Assembly: GCA_002362385.1 (NCBI GenBank)
Contig: DEUB01000055.1
Span: 1 to 64,000, forward strand
Length of the DNA: 64,000 nucleotides
Source: Lachnospiraceae bacterium UBA3273
GTDB taxonomy: Bacteria > Bacillota > Clostridia > Lachnospirales > Lachnospiraceae
Reading direction: 5' to 3'
A program made the position numbers and the translations under genes. Below are positions 40,671 through 49,905 of the stretch, in pieces. The stretch's first letter is position 1, and every line of letters begins with the position of its first letter. The notes below the pieces were generated by a model, which was not told the origin of the DNA, made no database searches, and worked only from the letters and a program-made list of their open reading frames with translations.

Positions 40671-41192
40671 ATGGAACAACGAAACGTTGTCACGACGAAA
40701 GATGAAGAAGGCGTTTATAAGATGCTTCAGAGCCTATTGAGTCAAAATAAGGAATTTCAGATCATGATTTCCGTACCTTCAGGAGGGAAAAAAGAGGATA
40801 TCACGGTTATTTCACAAAAGAATGAAGAACAGCCCGTAAAGCGTGACCTCGAAAAGGATGTGACGGATATGATCCATGAATTGGGCGTTCCTGCACATAT
40901 CAAAGGTTATCAGTACTTACGGGAAGCGATCATGATGGCGGTAGAGGATATGGATATGTTAAATTCCATTACAAAGATTTTATATCCCACTATTGCCAAA
41001 AAGTTCCAGACAACGCCGAGCCGGGTGGAAAGGGCCATCAGACACGCAATAGAGGTTGCCTGGAGCAGGGGGAGGATGGAAACGCTGGATGCGCTTTTCG
41101 GCTATACCATTAACACGGGAAAGGGAAAGCCTACAAATTCAGAATTTATTGCACTGATTGCGGATAAGATAAGATTACTGTACAGAAATTAA
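40671..41192 (+). CDS. Spo0A DNA-binding domain protein without receiver domain
   Basis: 173 residues from ATG 40671 (GGAGGG 6 nt upstream). Residues about 68-172 are a full Spo0A C-terminal output domain: ELGVPAHIKGYQYLREAI, YPTIAKKFQTTPSRVERAIR, HAIEVAWSRGRMETL and KPTNSEFIALIADKIRL are close to canonical Spo0A, including the recognition helix. The first 65 residues have no receiver features (no phospho-acceptor Asp, no acidic pocket) and do not match a family I know. Spo0A is the master regulator of sporulation and is active after phosphorylation; this form could bind 0A boxes without it, or replace the receiver by another input. A normal Spo0A is expected elsewhere in the genome. Confidence 0.85.
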   Translation: MEQRNVVTTKDEEGVYKMLQSLLSQNKEFQIMISVPSGGKKEDITVISQKNEEQPVKRDLEKDVTDMIHELGVPAHIKGYQYLREAIMMAVEDMDMLNSITKILYPTIAKKFQTTPSRVERAIRHAIEVAWSRGRMETLDALFGYTINTGKGKPTNSEFIALIADKIRLLYRN

Positions 41193-41250
41193 GGCTTTTA
41201 AATTAACCTCCATCGTGGTATAATATGCCAAAGAAGGTTAATGGAGGGAT

Positions 41251-42699
41251 ATGATGAAGAATATACTGTTTGTGGCATCTGAAGGTGTTCCGTTTATTAA
41301 AACAGGGGGGCTGGCTGATGTGGTCGGTTCACTGCCAAAGTGCATAGACAAGGAATATTTTGATGTCAGGGTTATGATTCCCAAGTATTCCTGTATCAAA
41401 CAGGAATTAAAAGATAAAATGAAATACAGGACTCATTTTTATATGGATTTCAACTGGAAAAGTGAGTATGTCGGCATTCTGGAGGCAAAGGTAGACGGCA
41501 TTACCTACTATTTTATCGATAACGAATCTTTTTTTACAGGATTCAAGATCTACAGCGACAATGTGATTGATGAAATAACCAAATTTTCATTTTTCAGCAA
41601 GGCGGCATTGTCCACGCTGCCGCTGATCGGGTTCAGGCCGGATGTGATCCACTGTCATGACTGGCAGACAGGCTTGATTCCCGTATATTTAAAGGAACGT
41701 TTTCAGGGGAATGAATTTTTCAGGGGCATTAAGTCCGTTATGACCATTCACAACCTGAAATTCCAGGGAAAATGGGATGTGAAAACGGTAAAGAGTATAA
41801 CGGGCCTTCCGGATTATTTCTTTACGCCGGATAAGCTTGAAGCATATAAGGATGCCAATCTTTTAAAGGGCGGTATTGTTTATGCGGATGCAGTTACCAC
41901 CGTTTCGCCTACATATGCGGAAGAAATTAAGACACCCTTTTACGGAGAAGGTCTGGATGGGCTTTTGAATGCAAGGTCCGCATCCTTAAGAGGCATTATC
42001 AACGGAGTCGACTATGAGGATTTCAATCCTGAGACGGACAAAAACATAGTGAATCCCTACAATGCCGCAAACTTCCGTAAGGAGAAAATTAAGAATAAGA
42101 GAGCGCTTCAGGCTGAACTGGGTCTGGAACAGGATGACAAGAAGTTTATGATCGGTATCGTATCCAGACTGACAGATCAGAAGGGCTTTGACTTGATAGC
42201 ATATATTATGGATGAACTTTGTCAGGAAGACGTACAGATAGTTGTGCTGGGCACGGGAGAAGAGCGTTATGAAAATATGTTCCGCCATTTTGACTGGAAG
42301 TACAACCAAAAGGTTTCGGCAAATATTTACTATTCCGATGAACTGTCCCACAAGATCTATGCGGCAAGCGATGCATTTTTAATGCCTTCACTTTTTGAGC
42401 CGTGCGGTCTCAGTCAGTTAATGTCCCTTCGTTACGGAACCGTTCCGATCGTCAGGGAGACAGGGGGCTTAAAGGATACGGTGGAACCCTTCAACGAGTA
42501 CGAAAGTACCGGAACCGGTTTCAGCTTCAGAAATTATAATGCTCATGAAATGCTTGCGGCGATCCGTTATGCAAAATATATTTATTATCAGAAGAGACGC
42601 GAGTGGAATAAGATGATTGACAGAGGTATGGCGGCTGATTTTTCATGGCATGTATCGGCCAGACAGTATCAGGAAATGTATGACTGGCTGATAGGTTAA
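41251..42699 (+). CDS. glgA: Glycogen synthase (ADP-glucose type)
   Basis: GlgA adds glucose from ADP-glucose to alpha-1,4-glucan. 482 residues (481 if the second Met at 41254 is used; GGAGGG 8-11 nt upstream). The N-terminal KTGGLADVVGSLPK binds ADP-glucose; HCHDWQTGLIP, NGVDYEDFNP, SRLTDQKGFDLI and the C-terminal PSLFEPCGLSQL with RETGGLKDTVEP are the family's glycosyltransferase-5 signatures. TATAAT at 41219-41224 is a possible -10. The partner genes glgB, glgC, glgD and glgP are not in the window. A terminator follows. Confidence 0.95.
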   Translation: MMKNILFVASEGVPFIKTGGLADVVGSLPKCIDKEYFDVRVMIPKYSCIKQELKDKMKYRTHFYMDFNWKSEYVGILEAKVDGITYYFIDNESFFTGFKIYSDNVIDEITKFSFFSKAALSTLPLIGFRPDVIHCHDWQTGLIPVYLKERFQGNEFFRGIKSVMTIHNLKFQGKWDVKTVKSITGLPDYFFTPDKLEAYKDANLLKGGIVYADAVTTVSPTYAEEIKTPFYGEGLDGLLNARSASLRGIINGVDYEDFNPETDKNIVNPYNAANFRKEKIKNKRALQAELGLEQDDKKFMIGIVSRLTDQKGFDLIAYIMDELCQEDVQIVVLGTGEERYENMFRHFDWKYNQKVSANIYYSDELSHKIYAASDAFLMPSLFEPCGLSQLMSLRYGTVPIVRETGGLKDTVEPFNEYESTGTGFSFRNYNAHEMLAAIRYAKYIYYQKRREWNKMIDRGMAADFSWHVSARQYQEMYDWLIG

Positions 42700-42714
42700 G
42701 AAATCAATAAAAAG

Positions 42715-42761
42715 GGCTGTCCCGTTCGGAAGGTTTTCTGAATGTGGCAGCCAGTTTTATT
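42715..42761 (+). terminator. glgA terminator
   Basis: A 17-bp stem (42715-42731 with 42736-42752; three wobble pairs and one mismatch) is followed by an AGTTTTATTT run. Confidence 0.7.
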
Positions 42762-42781
42762 TCATGGGGAAAGGAGTAAGT

Positions 42782-44533
42782 ATGGCTTTTGACGGAATAA
42801 CCGTTGCGGCGCTCGCTGCGGAATTAAAGGAAACATTAGAGGGGGGGAGGATCTACAAAATAGCCCAGCCCGAAAAGGATGAGCTGCTGCTGACCGTTAA
42901 AAACAACGGCAGCCAGTACAGGCTGTTGATGTCGGCAGATCCCTCCCTGCCGCTTTTATATCTGACGGATGAAAATAAAAAAAGCCCCTTGAATGCCCCC
43001 AATTTCTGCATGCTTTTAAGAAAGCATATCCAAAATGCCAGAATATTGAACGTTACCCAGCCGGGACTTGAGAGGGTAGTCCATATAAGGCTTGAGCATT
43101 TAAATGAGATGGGAGATCTATGCGAAAAAATCCTGACCATGGAATTGATGGGCAAATACAGCAATATCATTTTCAGGGATGATGAAAAGATCATAGACAG
43201 TATGAAGCATGTTTCTGCGGCAGTGAGCAGCGTCAGGGAAGTGCTGCCCCAAAGGAGCTATTTTATACCGGGGGTGGATGAAAAGATCAACCTGCCGATA
43301 ACCTCCAAAGAGGAGATCAGGGCCGGGTTTGAAAAACTGCTGACAGAAAAAAGCGTTGCCGTAAATAAGTTCCTTTATCAGAATTTTACGGGAATCTCGC
43401 CCGTTATGGCGGCGGAGATCTGTTTTCGTGCCGGAGTAGACGGGGATAAGCCCACCCTTTCCTTAGAGAAGGATGAGGGCCGGCGGATATTGGAGGAAGT
43501 GCTTCGGTTAAAAGAGGCGGTGGAACAGAAAAATTTTTTCTCCAATATTGTATATAAAAACGGAGTGCCCGAAGAATTCGGCGTTTTTTCCTACAAAATA
43601 TTTGAAGGATCGGAGATAAAAGAGTTTCAGAGCATATCCCGGCTTCTGAAGGTATATTATGAAGAAAAAAGTGCGGTTACCAGAGTGCGTCAGAAATCGG
43701 CAGATTTGAGGAAAATTGTCCAGACGGCTGTTGAACGCAGCAGCAAAAAGCTGGATCTGCAGAAGAAACAGCTTTCGGATACTGAGAAAAGGGACAAGTA
43801 CAAGGTATATGGGGAACTTCTGCATACCTATGGATACGAAGTCTTAGAAGGCGCTAAGAGCGTAACGGTAACCAATTATTATGACGGACAGGAAATTACC
43901 ATTCCTTTAGACGGGGATCTTACCCCTATGGAAAACGCAAAAAAATATTTTGATAAATACGGAAAATTAAAAAGGACCTATGAAGCGCTTAATGTCCTGA
44001 CGAAGGAGACGGAGGAGGAACTTCATTATCTGGAGTCCGTCGCCGTGGCCTTAGACATGGCCAGGAGCGAAGATGACCTCTTGCAGATCAGGGAAGAACT
44101 GGTCGGCAGCGGCTATATAAAAAAGAAGGGGACAGGGAAAAAAGTAAAAACGGAGAGCAGACCCTTGCATTATATCAGCAATGACGGATTTCATATGTAT
44201 GTGGGGAAAAATAATATCCAGAATGAGGAGCTTACCTTTCAGACGGCGGAAGGCGGAGACTGGTGGTTTCATGCAAAGGGAATGCCCGGTTCCCACGTTA
44301 TCGTAAAGTGCAAGGGCAAGGAACTGCCCGATGAAACCTTTGAGCAGGCGGCAAGACTGGCGGCCCATTATTCCAGGGGCGGCAGACAGGATAAAGTGGA
44401 GGTCGACTATATCCAGAAAAAGCATGTGAAAAAGCCGAAAGGCGCAAAACCGGGATTTGTTGTTTATTATACCAATTACTCCATGCTGATCGATACGGAT
44501 ATCAGCGGAATTTTGGCGGCAGCGGAGACTTGA
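42782..44533 (+). CDS. rqcH: Rqc2-like NFACT protein RqcH
   Basis: RqcH binds stalled 50S subunits and adds Ala tails to the trapped nascent chain, marking it for degradation; older annotations call it fibronectin-binding protein FbpA. 583 residues from ATG 42782 (AAAGGAG 5 nt upstream; the start at 42764 lies before the ribosome site). The NFACT-N start MAFDGITVAALAAELK, a LRKHIQNARI segment, a middle coiled-coil (about 290-420) and the C-terminal NFACT-R domain (GFHMYVGKNNIQNEEL, WWFHAKGMPGSHVI) are seen in order. The stop overlaps the -35 of the next operon. Confidence 0.92.
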   Translation: MAFDGITVAALAAELKETLEGGRIYKIAQPEKDELLLTVKNNGSQYRLLMSADPSLPLLYLTDENKKSPLNAPNFCMLLRKHIQNARILNVTQPGLERVVHIRLEHLNEMGDLCEKILTMELMGKYSNIIFRDDEKIIDSMKHVSAAVSSVREVLPQRSYFIPGVDEKINLPITSKEEIRAGFEKLLTEKSVAVNKFLYQNFTGISPVMAAEICFRAGVDGDKPTLSLEKDEGRRILEEVLRLKEAVEQKNFFSNIVYKNGVPEEFGVFSYKIFEGSEIKEFQSISRLLKVYYEEKSAVTRVRQKSADLRKIVQTAVERSSKKLDLQKKQLSDTEKRDKYKVYGELLHTYGYEVLEGAKSVTVTNYYDGQEITIPLDGDLTPMENAKKYFDKYGKLKRTYEALNVLTKETEEELHYLESVAVALDMARSEDDLLQIREELVGSGYIKKKGTGKKVKTESRPLHYISNDGFHMYVGKNNIQNEELTFQTAEGGDWWFHAKGMPGSHVIVKCKGKELPDETFEQAARLAAHYSRGGRQDKVEVDYIQKKHVKKPKGAKPGFVVYYTNYSMLIDTDISGILAAAET

Positions 44534-44558
44534 CGGCTGGTACGCGTTGATTTATAAT
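44530..44558 (+). promoter_or_regulatory. Promoter of yicC-remA-gmk-rpoZ
   Basis: TTGACG (44530-44535), 17-nt spacer, TATAAT (44553-44558). The -35 overlaps the rqcH stop codon. Confidence 0.8.
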
Positions 44559-44609
44559 AATTAGAAGTATGCGAAAGAAAAGATGCTCGCAACCGGATTG
44601 GGGTAAATT

Positions 44610-45488
44610 ATGATCAAAAGCATGACAGGCTTCGGCAGGGGTGAAATCTCTGAAGGCCAGCGCAAGTATACGGTTGAGATAAAGGCCGTAAATCACCGGT
44701 ATCTGGATGTTTCCGTCAAGATGCCCAAGAAGCTGAATTTCTTTGAGGCTTCTATCCGCGGCCTTTTGAAGGATTATGTCCAAAGGGGCAAGGTAGACCT
44801 GTATATTACTTATGAGGATCTGTCGGAGCAGACGGTCAGCGTGAAATATAATGCGGATGTGGCTGCCTCCTATTTGAAGTATCTGAGGGAAATGTCGGAA
44901 ACCTTTTCTCTGGAAGATGATGTGAGAGTCTCTACTCTGTCCAGATATCCTGAGGTTTTTTCCATGGAAGAACAGGAAATCGACGAAGCGGGGATCTGGA
45001 AGGATCTGGAAAGGGCCCTGCGCATGGCGGCGGAAGCTTTTGTGGAATCCCGTGTAAAAGAGGGAGAAAACTTAAAGCGGGATCTTTTGGACAAATTGGA
45101 GGGAATGCTTTTACATGTGGCATATATCGAAGATAATTCCCAAAAGATCATTGAAGAGTACAAAGAGAAGCTCCAGGCCAAGGTGCGGGATTTAATGGAA
45201 GACAGCCGGATCGATGAAGGAAGGCTTTTGATGGAGGTCACACTCTTTGCGGATAAGATCTGTGTGGATGAGGAGATCGTCCGGTTAAAGAGCCACATCG
45301 AAATGGTCAAGAACACCCTTCTTGCCGGCGGGAGCATCGGAAGGAAACTGGATTTTATCGTCCAGGAGATGAACAGGGAAGCCAATACCATTCTTTCAAA
45401 GACGACGGATTTGGAGATCTCCAACAGGGGGATCGAGCTAAAGACCGAAATTGAAAAGGTAAGGGAGCAGATCCAGAATATAGAATAG
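44610..45488 (+). CDS. yicC: YicC/YloC family endoribonuclease
   Basis: 292 residues with MIKSMTGFGRGE at the start and the C-terminal GRKLDFIVQEMNREANTI followed by SK..D, the two family signatures. YicC/YloC proteins are endoribonucleases linked to mRNA and small-RNA turnover. The gene heads the conserved Firmicute order yicC-remA-gmk-rpoZ. The start ATG at 44610 has only a weak GGGG upstream, so translation may be moderate. Family and context agree, so identification is firm. Confidence 0.92.
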   Translation: MIKSMTGFGRGEISEGQRKYTVEIKAVNHRYLDVSVKMPKKLNFFEASIRGLLKDYVQRGKVDLYITYEDLSEQTVSVKYNADVAASYLKYLREMSETFSLEDDVRVSTLSRYPEVFSMEEQEIDEAGIWKDLERALRMAAEAFVESRVKEGENLKRDLLDKLEGMLLHVAYIEDNSQKIIEEYKEKLQAKVRDLMEDSRIDEGRLLMEVTLFADKICVDEEIVRLKSHIEMVKNTLLAGGSIGRKLDFIVQEMNREANTILSKTTDLEISNRGIELKTEIEKVREQIQNIE

Positions 45489-45495
45489 GAGAAGG

Positions 45496-45735
45496 ATGAC
45501 TACGTTAATTCATATCGGATTTGGAAATATTGTCAATAAGGATAAGATCATTGCCATTGTCAGTCCTGATTCGGCGCCTATCAAGAGGCTGGTGCAGCAT
45601 GCAAAGGAAGACGGCAGTATTGTGGATGCGACCCAGGGAAGGAAAACGAAATCCGTTATCCTGACAGAAAACAATAAAGTAGTGCTGTCGGCCCTGATGC
45701 CGGAGACCATTGCGGGCAGGGCGGTTAAGGAGTAG
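45496..45735 (+). CDS. remA: RemA-family regulator (DUF370)
   Basis: 79 residues: LIHIGFGNIVNKDKIIAIVSP, SAPIKRLVQ and DATQGRKTKSVI are diagnostic of RemA. In Bacillus subtilis RemA is a ring-forming DNA-binding activator of biofilm matrix and osmoprotection genes. The gene lies 7 nt after yicC (GGAG at 45488-45491, ATG 45496) and just before gmk, as in most Firmicutes. Its targets in this organism are unknown. Confidence 0.93.
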   Translation: MTTLIHIGFGNIVNKDKIIAIVSPDSAPIKRLVQHAKEDGSIVDATQGRKTKSVILTENNKVVLSALMPETIAGRAVKE

Positions 45736-45738
45736 ATG

Positions 45739-46377
45739 ATGAAAAGGACTGGAATATTGATGGTCGTATCGGGATTTTCCGGTGCGGGCAAAGGAACACT
45801 GATGAAAAGGCTTTTAGAGCGCTACGACAACTATGCCTTAAGTATTTCCATGACCACAAGGGAGCCAAGGCCCGGAGAGGAACACGGAAAGCATTACTTT
45901 TTCGTGGACAGGAATGAATTCGAAGGTCAGATCGCAGACGACGGCCTGTTGGAATATGCCGAGTATTGCGGAAATTATTATGGAACGCCCAGGGCATATG
46001 TGGAGAAATGCATGGAAGAGGGCAGGGATGTGATCCTGGAAATAGAAATACAGGGAGCCCTTAAAATAAAAGATAAGTTTCCGGATACGGTCCTGGTATT
46101 TGTGACGCCGCCCGATGCGGGAGAGTTGAAAAGACGGCTGACGGGCAGGGGGACGGAAACGGAGGACGTGATACGGGAACGTCTTTTAAGAGCCGTGGAA
46201 GAAGCACGCGGGGTTGAGAATTATGATTACATTGTAGTAAACGATGAACTGGACAAATGTGTGGAAGATATCCACGGGATCGTGACGGCATCCCATTGCA
46301 GGGTGCAAAAGTCAATTGTCAGAATAGAAAAAATAAGTAAAGAATTAAGTGATCTTTCGAAAGGAGAAGAACAATGA
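45739..46377 (+). CDS. gmk: Guanylate kinase
   Basis: Gmk phosphorylates GMP to GDP. 212 residues from ATG 45739 (AAGGAG at 45727-45732, 6 nt upstream; an ATG at 45736 directly before it is possible too). P-loop GFSGAGKGTLMKR (about residues 11-23), then the GMP-binding STTREPRPGE-like SMTTREPRPGEEHGKHYFF and EIEIQGA are typical. It overlaps rpoZ by 4 nt (ATGA), which suggests translational coupling. Confidence 0.95.
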   Translation: MKRTGILMVVSGFSGAGKGTLMKRLLERYDNYALSISMTTREPRPGEEHGKHYFFVDRNEFEGQIADDGLLEYAEYCGNYYGTPRAYVEKCMEEGRDVILEIEIQGALKIKDKFPDTVLVFVTPPDAGELKRRLTGRGTETEDVIRERLLRAVEEARGVENYDYIVVNDELDKCVEDIHGIVTASHCRVQKSIVRIEKISKELSDLSKGEEQ

Positions 46378-46613
46378 TACACCCATCTTATTCAGATTTA
46401 ATGAAGGTAGTAAACAGCGAGGTAGAGCCGGGGGAAGCCAAGGTCGTCAACAGCCGTTATTCCATTGTGATGGCAACCAGTAAAAGGGCGAGACAGATCA
46501 TCGGCGGCGAAGAGGCTTTCGTGGAAAGCCAGGGCAGAAAGCCCCTTTCAGTTGCTATTGACGAGTTGAACCGCGGTAAGATCAAAATTGTAGGAGATGA
46601 AGAGGAAGAATAG
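46374..46613 (+). CDS. rpoZ: RNA polymerase omega subunit
   Basis: 79 residues: YSIVMATSKRARQIIGG and KPLSVAIDELNRGKIKI form the omega core that helps fold and keep the beta' subunit. The start ATG overlaps the gmk stop; AAAGGAG (46359-46365) lies within gmk. The gene ends the operon, with a terminator right behind. Confidence 0.94.
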   Translation: MIHPSYSDLMKVVNSEVEPGEAKVVNSRYSIVMATSKRARQIIGGEEAFVESQGRKPLSVAIDELNRGKIKIVGDEEEE

Positions 46614-46621
46614 GATAAAAC

Positions 46622-46671
46622 GGATTGATGCAATTATGAAAGGAACTACTCATTTTCATCAATCCTTTTTT
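46622..46671 (+). terminator. rpoZ terminator
   Basis: GGATTGATG (46622-46630) pairs perfectly with CATCAATCC (46657-46665), followed by six T. It ends only 17 nt before the rimO start, leaving no space for a separate promoter, so rimO depends on read-through or on a promoter within rpoZ. Confidence 0.8.
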
Positions 46672-46687
46672 GATATTCAGGTTGCTT

Positions 46688-48013
46688 ATGAAGATTATTT
46701 TCATTTCACTGGGCTGTGACAAAAATCTGGTCGATACGGAAATGATGCTTGGAATGCTTGCGGGAAAAGGCTATTCTTTTACGGACGACGAGGAGGAGGC
46801 CGACATTGCCGTAGTCAATACCTGCTGTTTTATCAATGACGCCAAGCAGGAGAGCATCGACAGCCTCATAGCCCTGGGAGAAAAAAAGAAAAACGGCAGA
46901 TTAAAAGGCCTTATCGCCACGGGATGCCTGGCACAGCGCTATGCAAAGGAAATACGAAAGGAGATCCCGGAGGTGGACGCCATTGTGGGTACCAATGCTT
47001 TTGACCGGATTGCCGACGCCATAGAAAAGACTGTGGAAAAACAACAGCCGGATTTTTTGAGGGATATTCATGAAACTCCCGTATTCGGAAAGAAGAGGGT
47101 GCTTACCACAGGAGGGCATTATGCTTATTTAAAGATCGCGGAAGGCTGCGACAAGCACTGTACCTATTGCATTATCCCCAAAGTACGCGGGAATTACCGA
47201 AGCGTTCCCATGGAGATATTGTTAAAAGAAGCGGAAGAATTGGTAAGCGGGGGCGTAAAGGAATTGATTCTGGTGGCCCAGGAAACCACTATTTACGGCG
47301 TCGATCTGTATGGAGAAAAGAAGCTCTCCGAGCTTTTGCAAAAGCTGTGCGATATAGCGGGACTGTACTGGATCCGGATTTTGTACTGTTATCCTGAGGA
47401 GATCACGGAGGACCTGATCAGAACCATAAAAAAAGAAAAGAAGATCTGCCATTATCTGGATATTCCCATCCAGCATGCCAGTGACGATGTGCTGAAAAGA
47501 ATGGGAAGAAAAACGTCTAACGAGGACTTACGCAATGTGATCGGCAGGCTGAGGGAAGAGATTCCCGACATTTGTTTAAGGACCACCCTGATTACGGGAT
47601 TTCCGGGGGAAAGGGAAGAAGACCACGAAGCTCTTATGGAGTTTGTGGATGAAATGGAGTTTGACAGGCTGGGTGTTTTTACTTATTCGGCGGAAGAAAA
47701 CACGCCTGCGGCAGAATTTCCCGGCCAGACAGATGAAGAAATAAAGGTAAAGCGGCAGGGAGAGATCATGGAACTGCAGCAGGAGATCGCATTTGATAAG
47801 GCTGCGGACATGATCGGCCGGGAGCTTTATGTAATGATCGAAGGAAAGGTTGCCGATGAGGATACCTATGCGGGAAGGACCTACAAGGATGCTCCGGATG
47901 TGGACGGACTGATTTTTGTCAGTACACAGGAGGAACTGATGAGCGGGGATTTTGTAAAGGTCAAGGTAACCGCTTCTTATGAATATGATCTGATAGGAGA
48001 AATAATAAAATGA
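46688..48013 (+). CDS. rimO: Ribosomal protein S12 methylthiotransferase RimO
   Basis: RimO is a radical-SAM enzyme that methylthiolates a conserved Asp of S12. 441 residues from ATG 46688 (weak ribosome site; a TTG at 46670 is less likely). The N-terminal MTTase domain carries Cys at SLGCDKNLVD, NTCCFINDAKQESID and ATGCLAQRY for one Fe-S cluster; CDKHCTYCIIP is the radical-SAM CxxxCxxC; a TRAM domain ends the protein (about 375-441). LGCDKNLVDTE at the start separates RimO from the tRNA enzyme MiaB. It overlaps pgsA by 4 nt. Confidence 0.93.
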   Translation: MKIIFISLGCDKNLVDTEMMLGMLAGKGYSFTDDEEEADIAVVNTCCFINDAKQESIDSLIALGEKKKNGRLKGLIATGCLAQRYAKEIRKEIPEVDAIVGTNAFDRIADAIEKTVEKQQPDFLRDIHETPVFGKKRVLTTGGHYAYLKIAEGCDKHCTYCIIPKVRGNYRSVPMEILLKEAEELVSGGVKELILVAQETTIYGVDLYGEKKLSELLQKLCDIAGLYWIRILYCYPEEITEDLIRTIKKEKKICHYLDIPIQHASDDVLKRMGRKTSNEDLRNVIGRLREEIPDICLRTTLITGFPGEREEDHEALMEFVDEMEFDRLGVFTYSAEENTPAAEFPGQTDEEIKVKRQGEIMELQQEIAFDKAADMIGRELYVMIEGKVADEDTYAGRTYKDAPDVDGLIFVSTQEELMSGDFVKVKVTASYEYDLIGEIIK

Positions 48014-48606
48014 ATCTTCCTAATAAATTAACGCTTTCAAGAGTGGTCATGGTGCCGTTTTTTGTGGGATTTTTGCTTTTGACGCCCCGGTACGGCTGGT
48101 TTAAATGGATAGCCTTCGGGATTTTTGTGATTGCCAGCCTGACAGATCTGCTGGATGGAAAGATCGCACGGAAATACAATCTGATAACCAATTTCGGGAA
48201 ATTTATGGACCCTCTGGCCGACAAGCTTTTAGTGTGTTCCGCACTGATCGGAATGACGGCGCTTTCCCAAAAACTGATCCCTGCGTGGATTACCATTATC
48301 ATCATAGCAAGAGAATTTATCATCAGCGGCTTCAGGCTGATTGCAGCCGAAAAGGGCAATGTGATCGCCGCAAGCATGTGGGGGAAGTGGAAAACTACTT
48401 TTCAGATGATTATGCTTTGTATAAAAATGCTTGTAATGGATACTTATCTGCCGGTTTATACGGCTTCGTCCCCGCTTATGTCAACGCTGAAAAAGGCGTT
48501 TGTCATGATCGGAGATGTGACCATGTATATTGCGCTGATTTTAACTGTTGTGTCTTTGATTGATTATCTTCTAAAAAATAAAGATGTATTAAAGGATGTG
48601 GATTAA
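48010..48606 (+). CDS. pgsA: CDP-diacylglycerol-glycerol-3-phosphate 3-phosphatidyltransferase
   Basis: PgsA makes phosphatidylglycerol phosphate, the committed step to acidic phospholipids. 198 residues with the CDP-alcohol phosphotransferase motif DLLDGKIARKY, then FGKFMDPLADKLL, i.e. D..DG..AR........G...D...D, and four to five membrane segments. Start overlaps the rimO stop (ATGA). The rimO-pgsA-cinA order is common in Clostridia. Confidence 0.95.
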   Translation: MNLPNKLTLSRVVMVPFFVGFLLLTPRYGWFKWIAFGIFVIASLTDLLDGKIARKYNLITNFGKFMDPLADKLLVCSALIGMTALSQKLIPAWITIIIIAREFIISGFRLIAAEKGNVIAASMWGKWKTTFQMIMLCIKMLVMDTYLPVYTASSPLMSTLKKAFVMIGDVTMYIALILTVVSLIDYLLKNKDVLKDVD

Positions 48607-49887
48607 ATGATAGTAGAGATTATTAGTGTCGGAACTGAGATTCTGTTGGGAAACATTGTAAACACAAACGCAGCTTATCTCGCTGAAAAATGTGCTGCCC
48701 TGGGATTATCCTGTTATTATCAGACCGTTGTGGGAGATAATGAAAAGCGGCTTACGGAGACCATGAAGCTTGCCAGGGGGCGTGCGGATATCCTCATATT
48801 GAGCGGGGGACTGGGACCTACCCAGGATGATCTGACCAAAGAAACCGCCGCAAAGCTTTTCGGAAGGAAGCTTGTAAGAGACCCCCATACAAGGGAAAGG
48901 ATCCAGGCGTATTTTAAAAAACGGGGAAAGAGAGTTACCGATAATAATTGGAAACAGGCTCTGGTTCCGGAAGGAGCCATTGTGCTGGATAACGATAACG
49001 GGACAGCTCCCGGTCTGATTATGGAAGTAAACCAAAAGACCATCATTCTGCTTCCGGGACCGCCCGGCGAGTTAAAGCCTTTGTTTGAAGGAAAGGTGTA
49101 TCCCTATCTTCAGGCTAAGACCGATAAGGTCATCAGGTCCCAGGTCGTAAAAATCTGCGGCGTGGGCGAGAGCATGGTTGAAAGTATGATAAAGGATATG
49201 ATCGATGTCCAGAAGAATCCTACCATTGCCACCTATGCCAAGACGGGAGAGGTCCATGTCAGGGTCACGGCGGAAGCGGACAGCGAAAAGCATGCCTTAA
49301 AGCTGATAAAGCCTGTTGTCAATGAATTGAAAAACAGGTTTCAGGAAAATATATATACTACCAATGAAGAGGTTACTTTGGAACAGTCGTGCGTGGATCT
49401 GCTTTTAGCAAATGAACTGACGATCTCCACCATGGAATCCTGTACGGGCGGAATGGTTGCCGCAAGGCTGATTAATGTGCCGGGCGTATCCGAGGTGTTT
49501 AAGGCCGGATATGTTACTTATTCCAATAAGGCAAAGCGCAAGGTATTGGGGGTAAAGCAATCCACCCTAAAAAAATATACGGCGGTCAGCGCCAAGGTGG
49601 CTGAAGAAATGGCACAGGGCGTTTCCCTGCTGACCAAGGCGGACGTTACTTTGTCCGTTACTGGAATTGCCGGCCCCGACGGAGGAACGGAGGAAAAACC
49701 CGTAGGCCTCGTATACATAGGATGCAGTGTAAAGGGCAGGACAAAAGTAATGGAATACCATTTTGACGGCAGCCGTATGAAGATCAGGGAATCAACGGTT
49801 GTGGCGGCATTGACCCTGTTAAGGCAGTGCGTGCTGGAATATTTCAGTGAAATTACCTTTGGTAAAGGAAAAAATAAAAAAAACTGA
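48607..49887 (+). CDS. cinA: CinA family protein (nicotinamide-nucleotide amidase / damage-inducible)
   Basis: 426 residues in two parts. The N-terminal COG1058 domain (SVGTEILLGNIVNTNAAYLA, SGGLGPTQDDLTKE, LLPGPPGELKPLF; residues 1-170) is a pyrophosphatase-like fold that acts on ADP-ribose-type substrates. The C-terminal CinA domain (about 260-415; STMESCTGGMVAARL, VTGIAGPDGGTEEKPVG) is the nicotinamide-mononucleotide deamidase part that recycles NAD. The gene starts directly after the pgsA stop. It lies upstream of recA, as in many Gram-positives, but here one extra gene and a terminator separate them. Confidence 0.94.
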   Translation: MIVEIISVGTEILLGNIVNTNAAYLAEKCAALGLSCYYQTVVGDNEKRLTETMKLARGRADILILSGGLGPTQDDLTKETAAKLFGRKLVRDPHTRERIQAYFKKRGKRVTDNNWKQALVPEGAIVLDNDNGTAPGLIMEVNQKTIILLPGPPGELKPLFEGKVYPYLQAKTDKVIRSQVVKICGVGESMVESMIKDMIDVQKNPTIATYAKTGEVHVRVTAEADSEKHALKLIKPVVNELKNRFQENIYTTNEEVTLEQSCVDLLLANELTISTMESCTGGMVAARLINVPGVSEVFKAGYVTYSNKAKRKVLGVKQSTLKKYTAVSAKVAEEMAQGVSLLTKADVTLSVTGIAGPDGGTEEKPVGLVYIGCSVKGRTKVMEYHFDGSRMKIRESTVVAALTLLRQCVLEYFSEITFGKGKNKKN

Positions 49888-49905
49888 TGAGAAAGGGAGA
49901 ATAAG

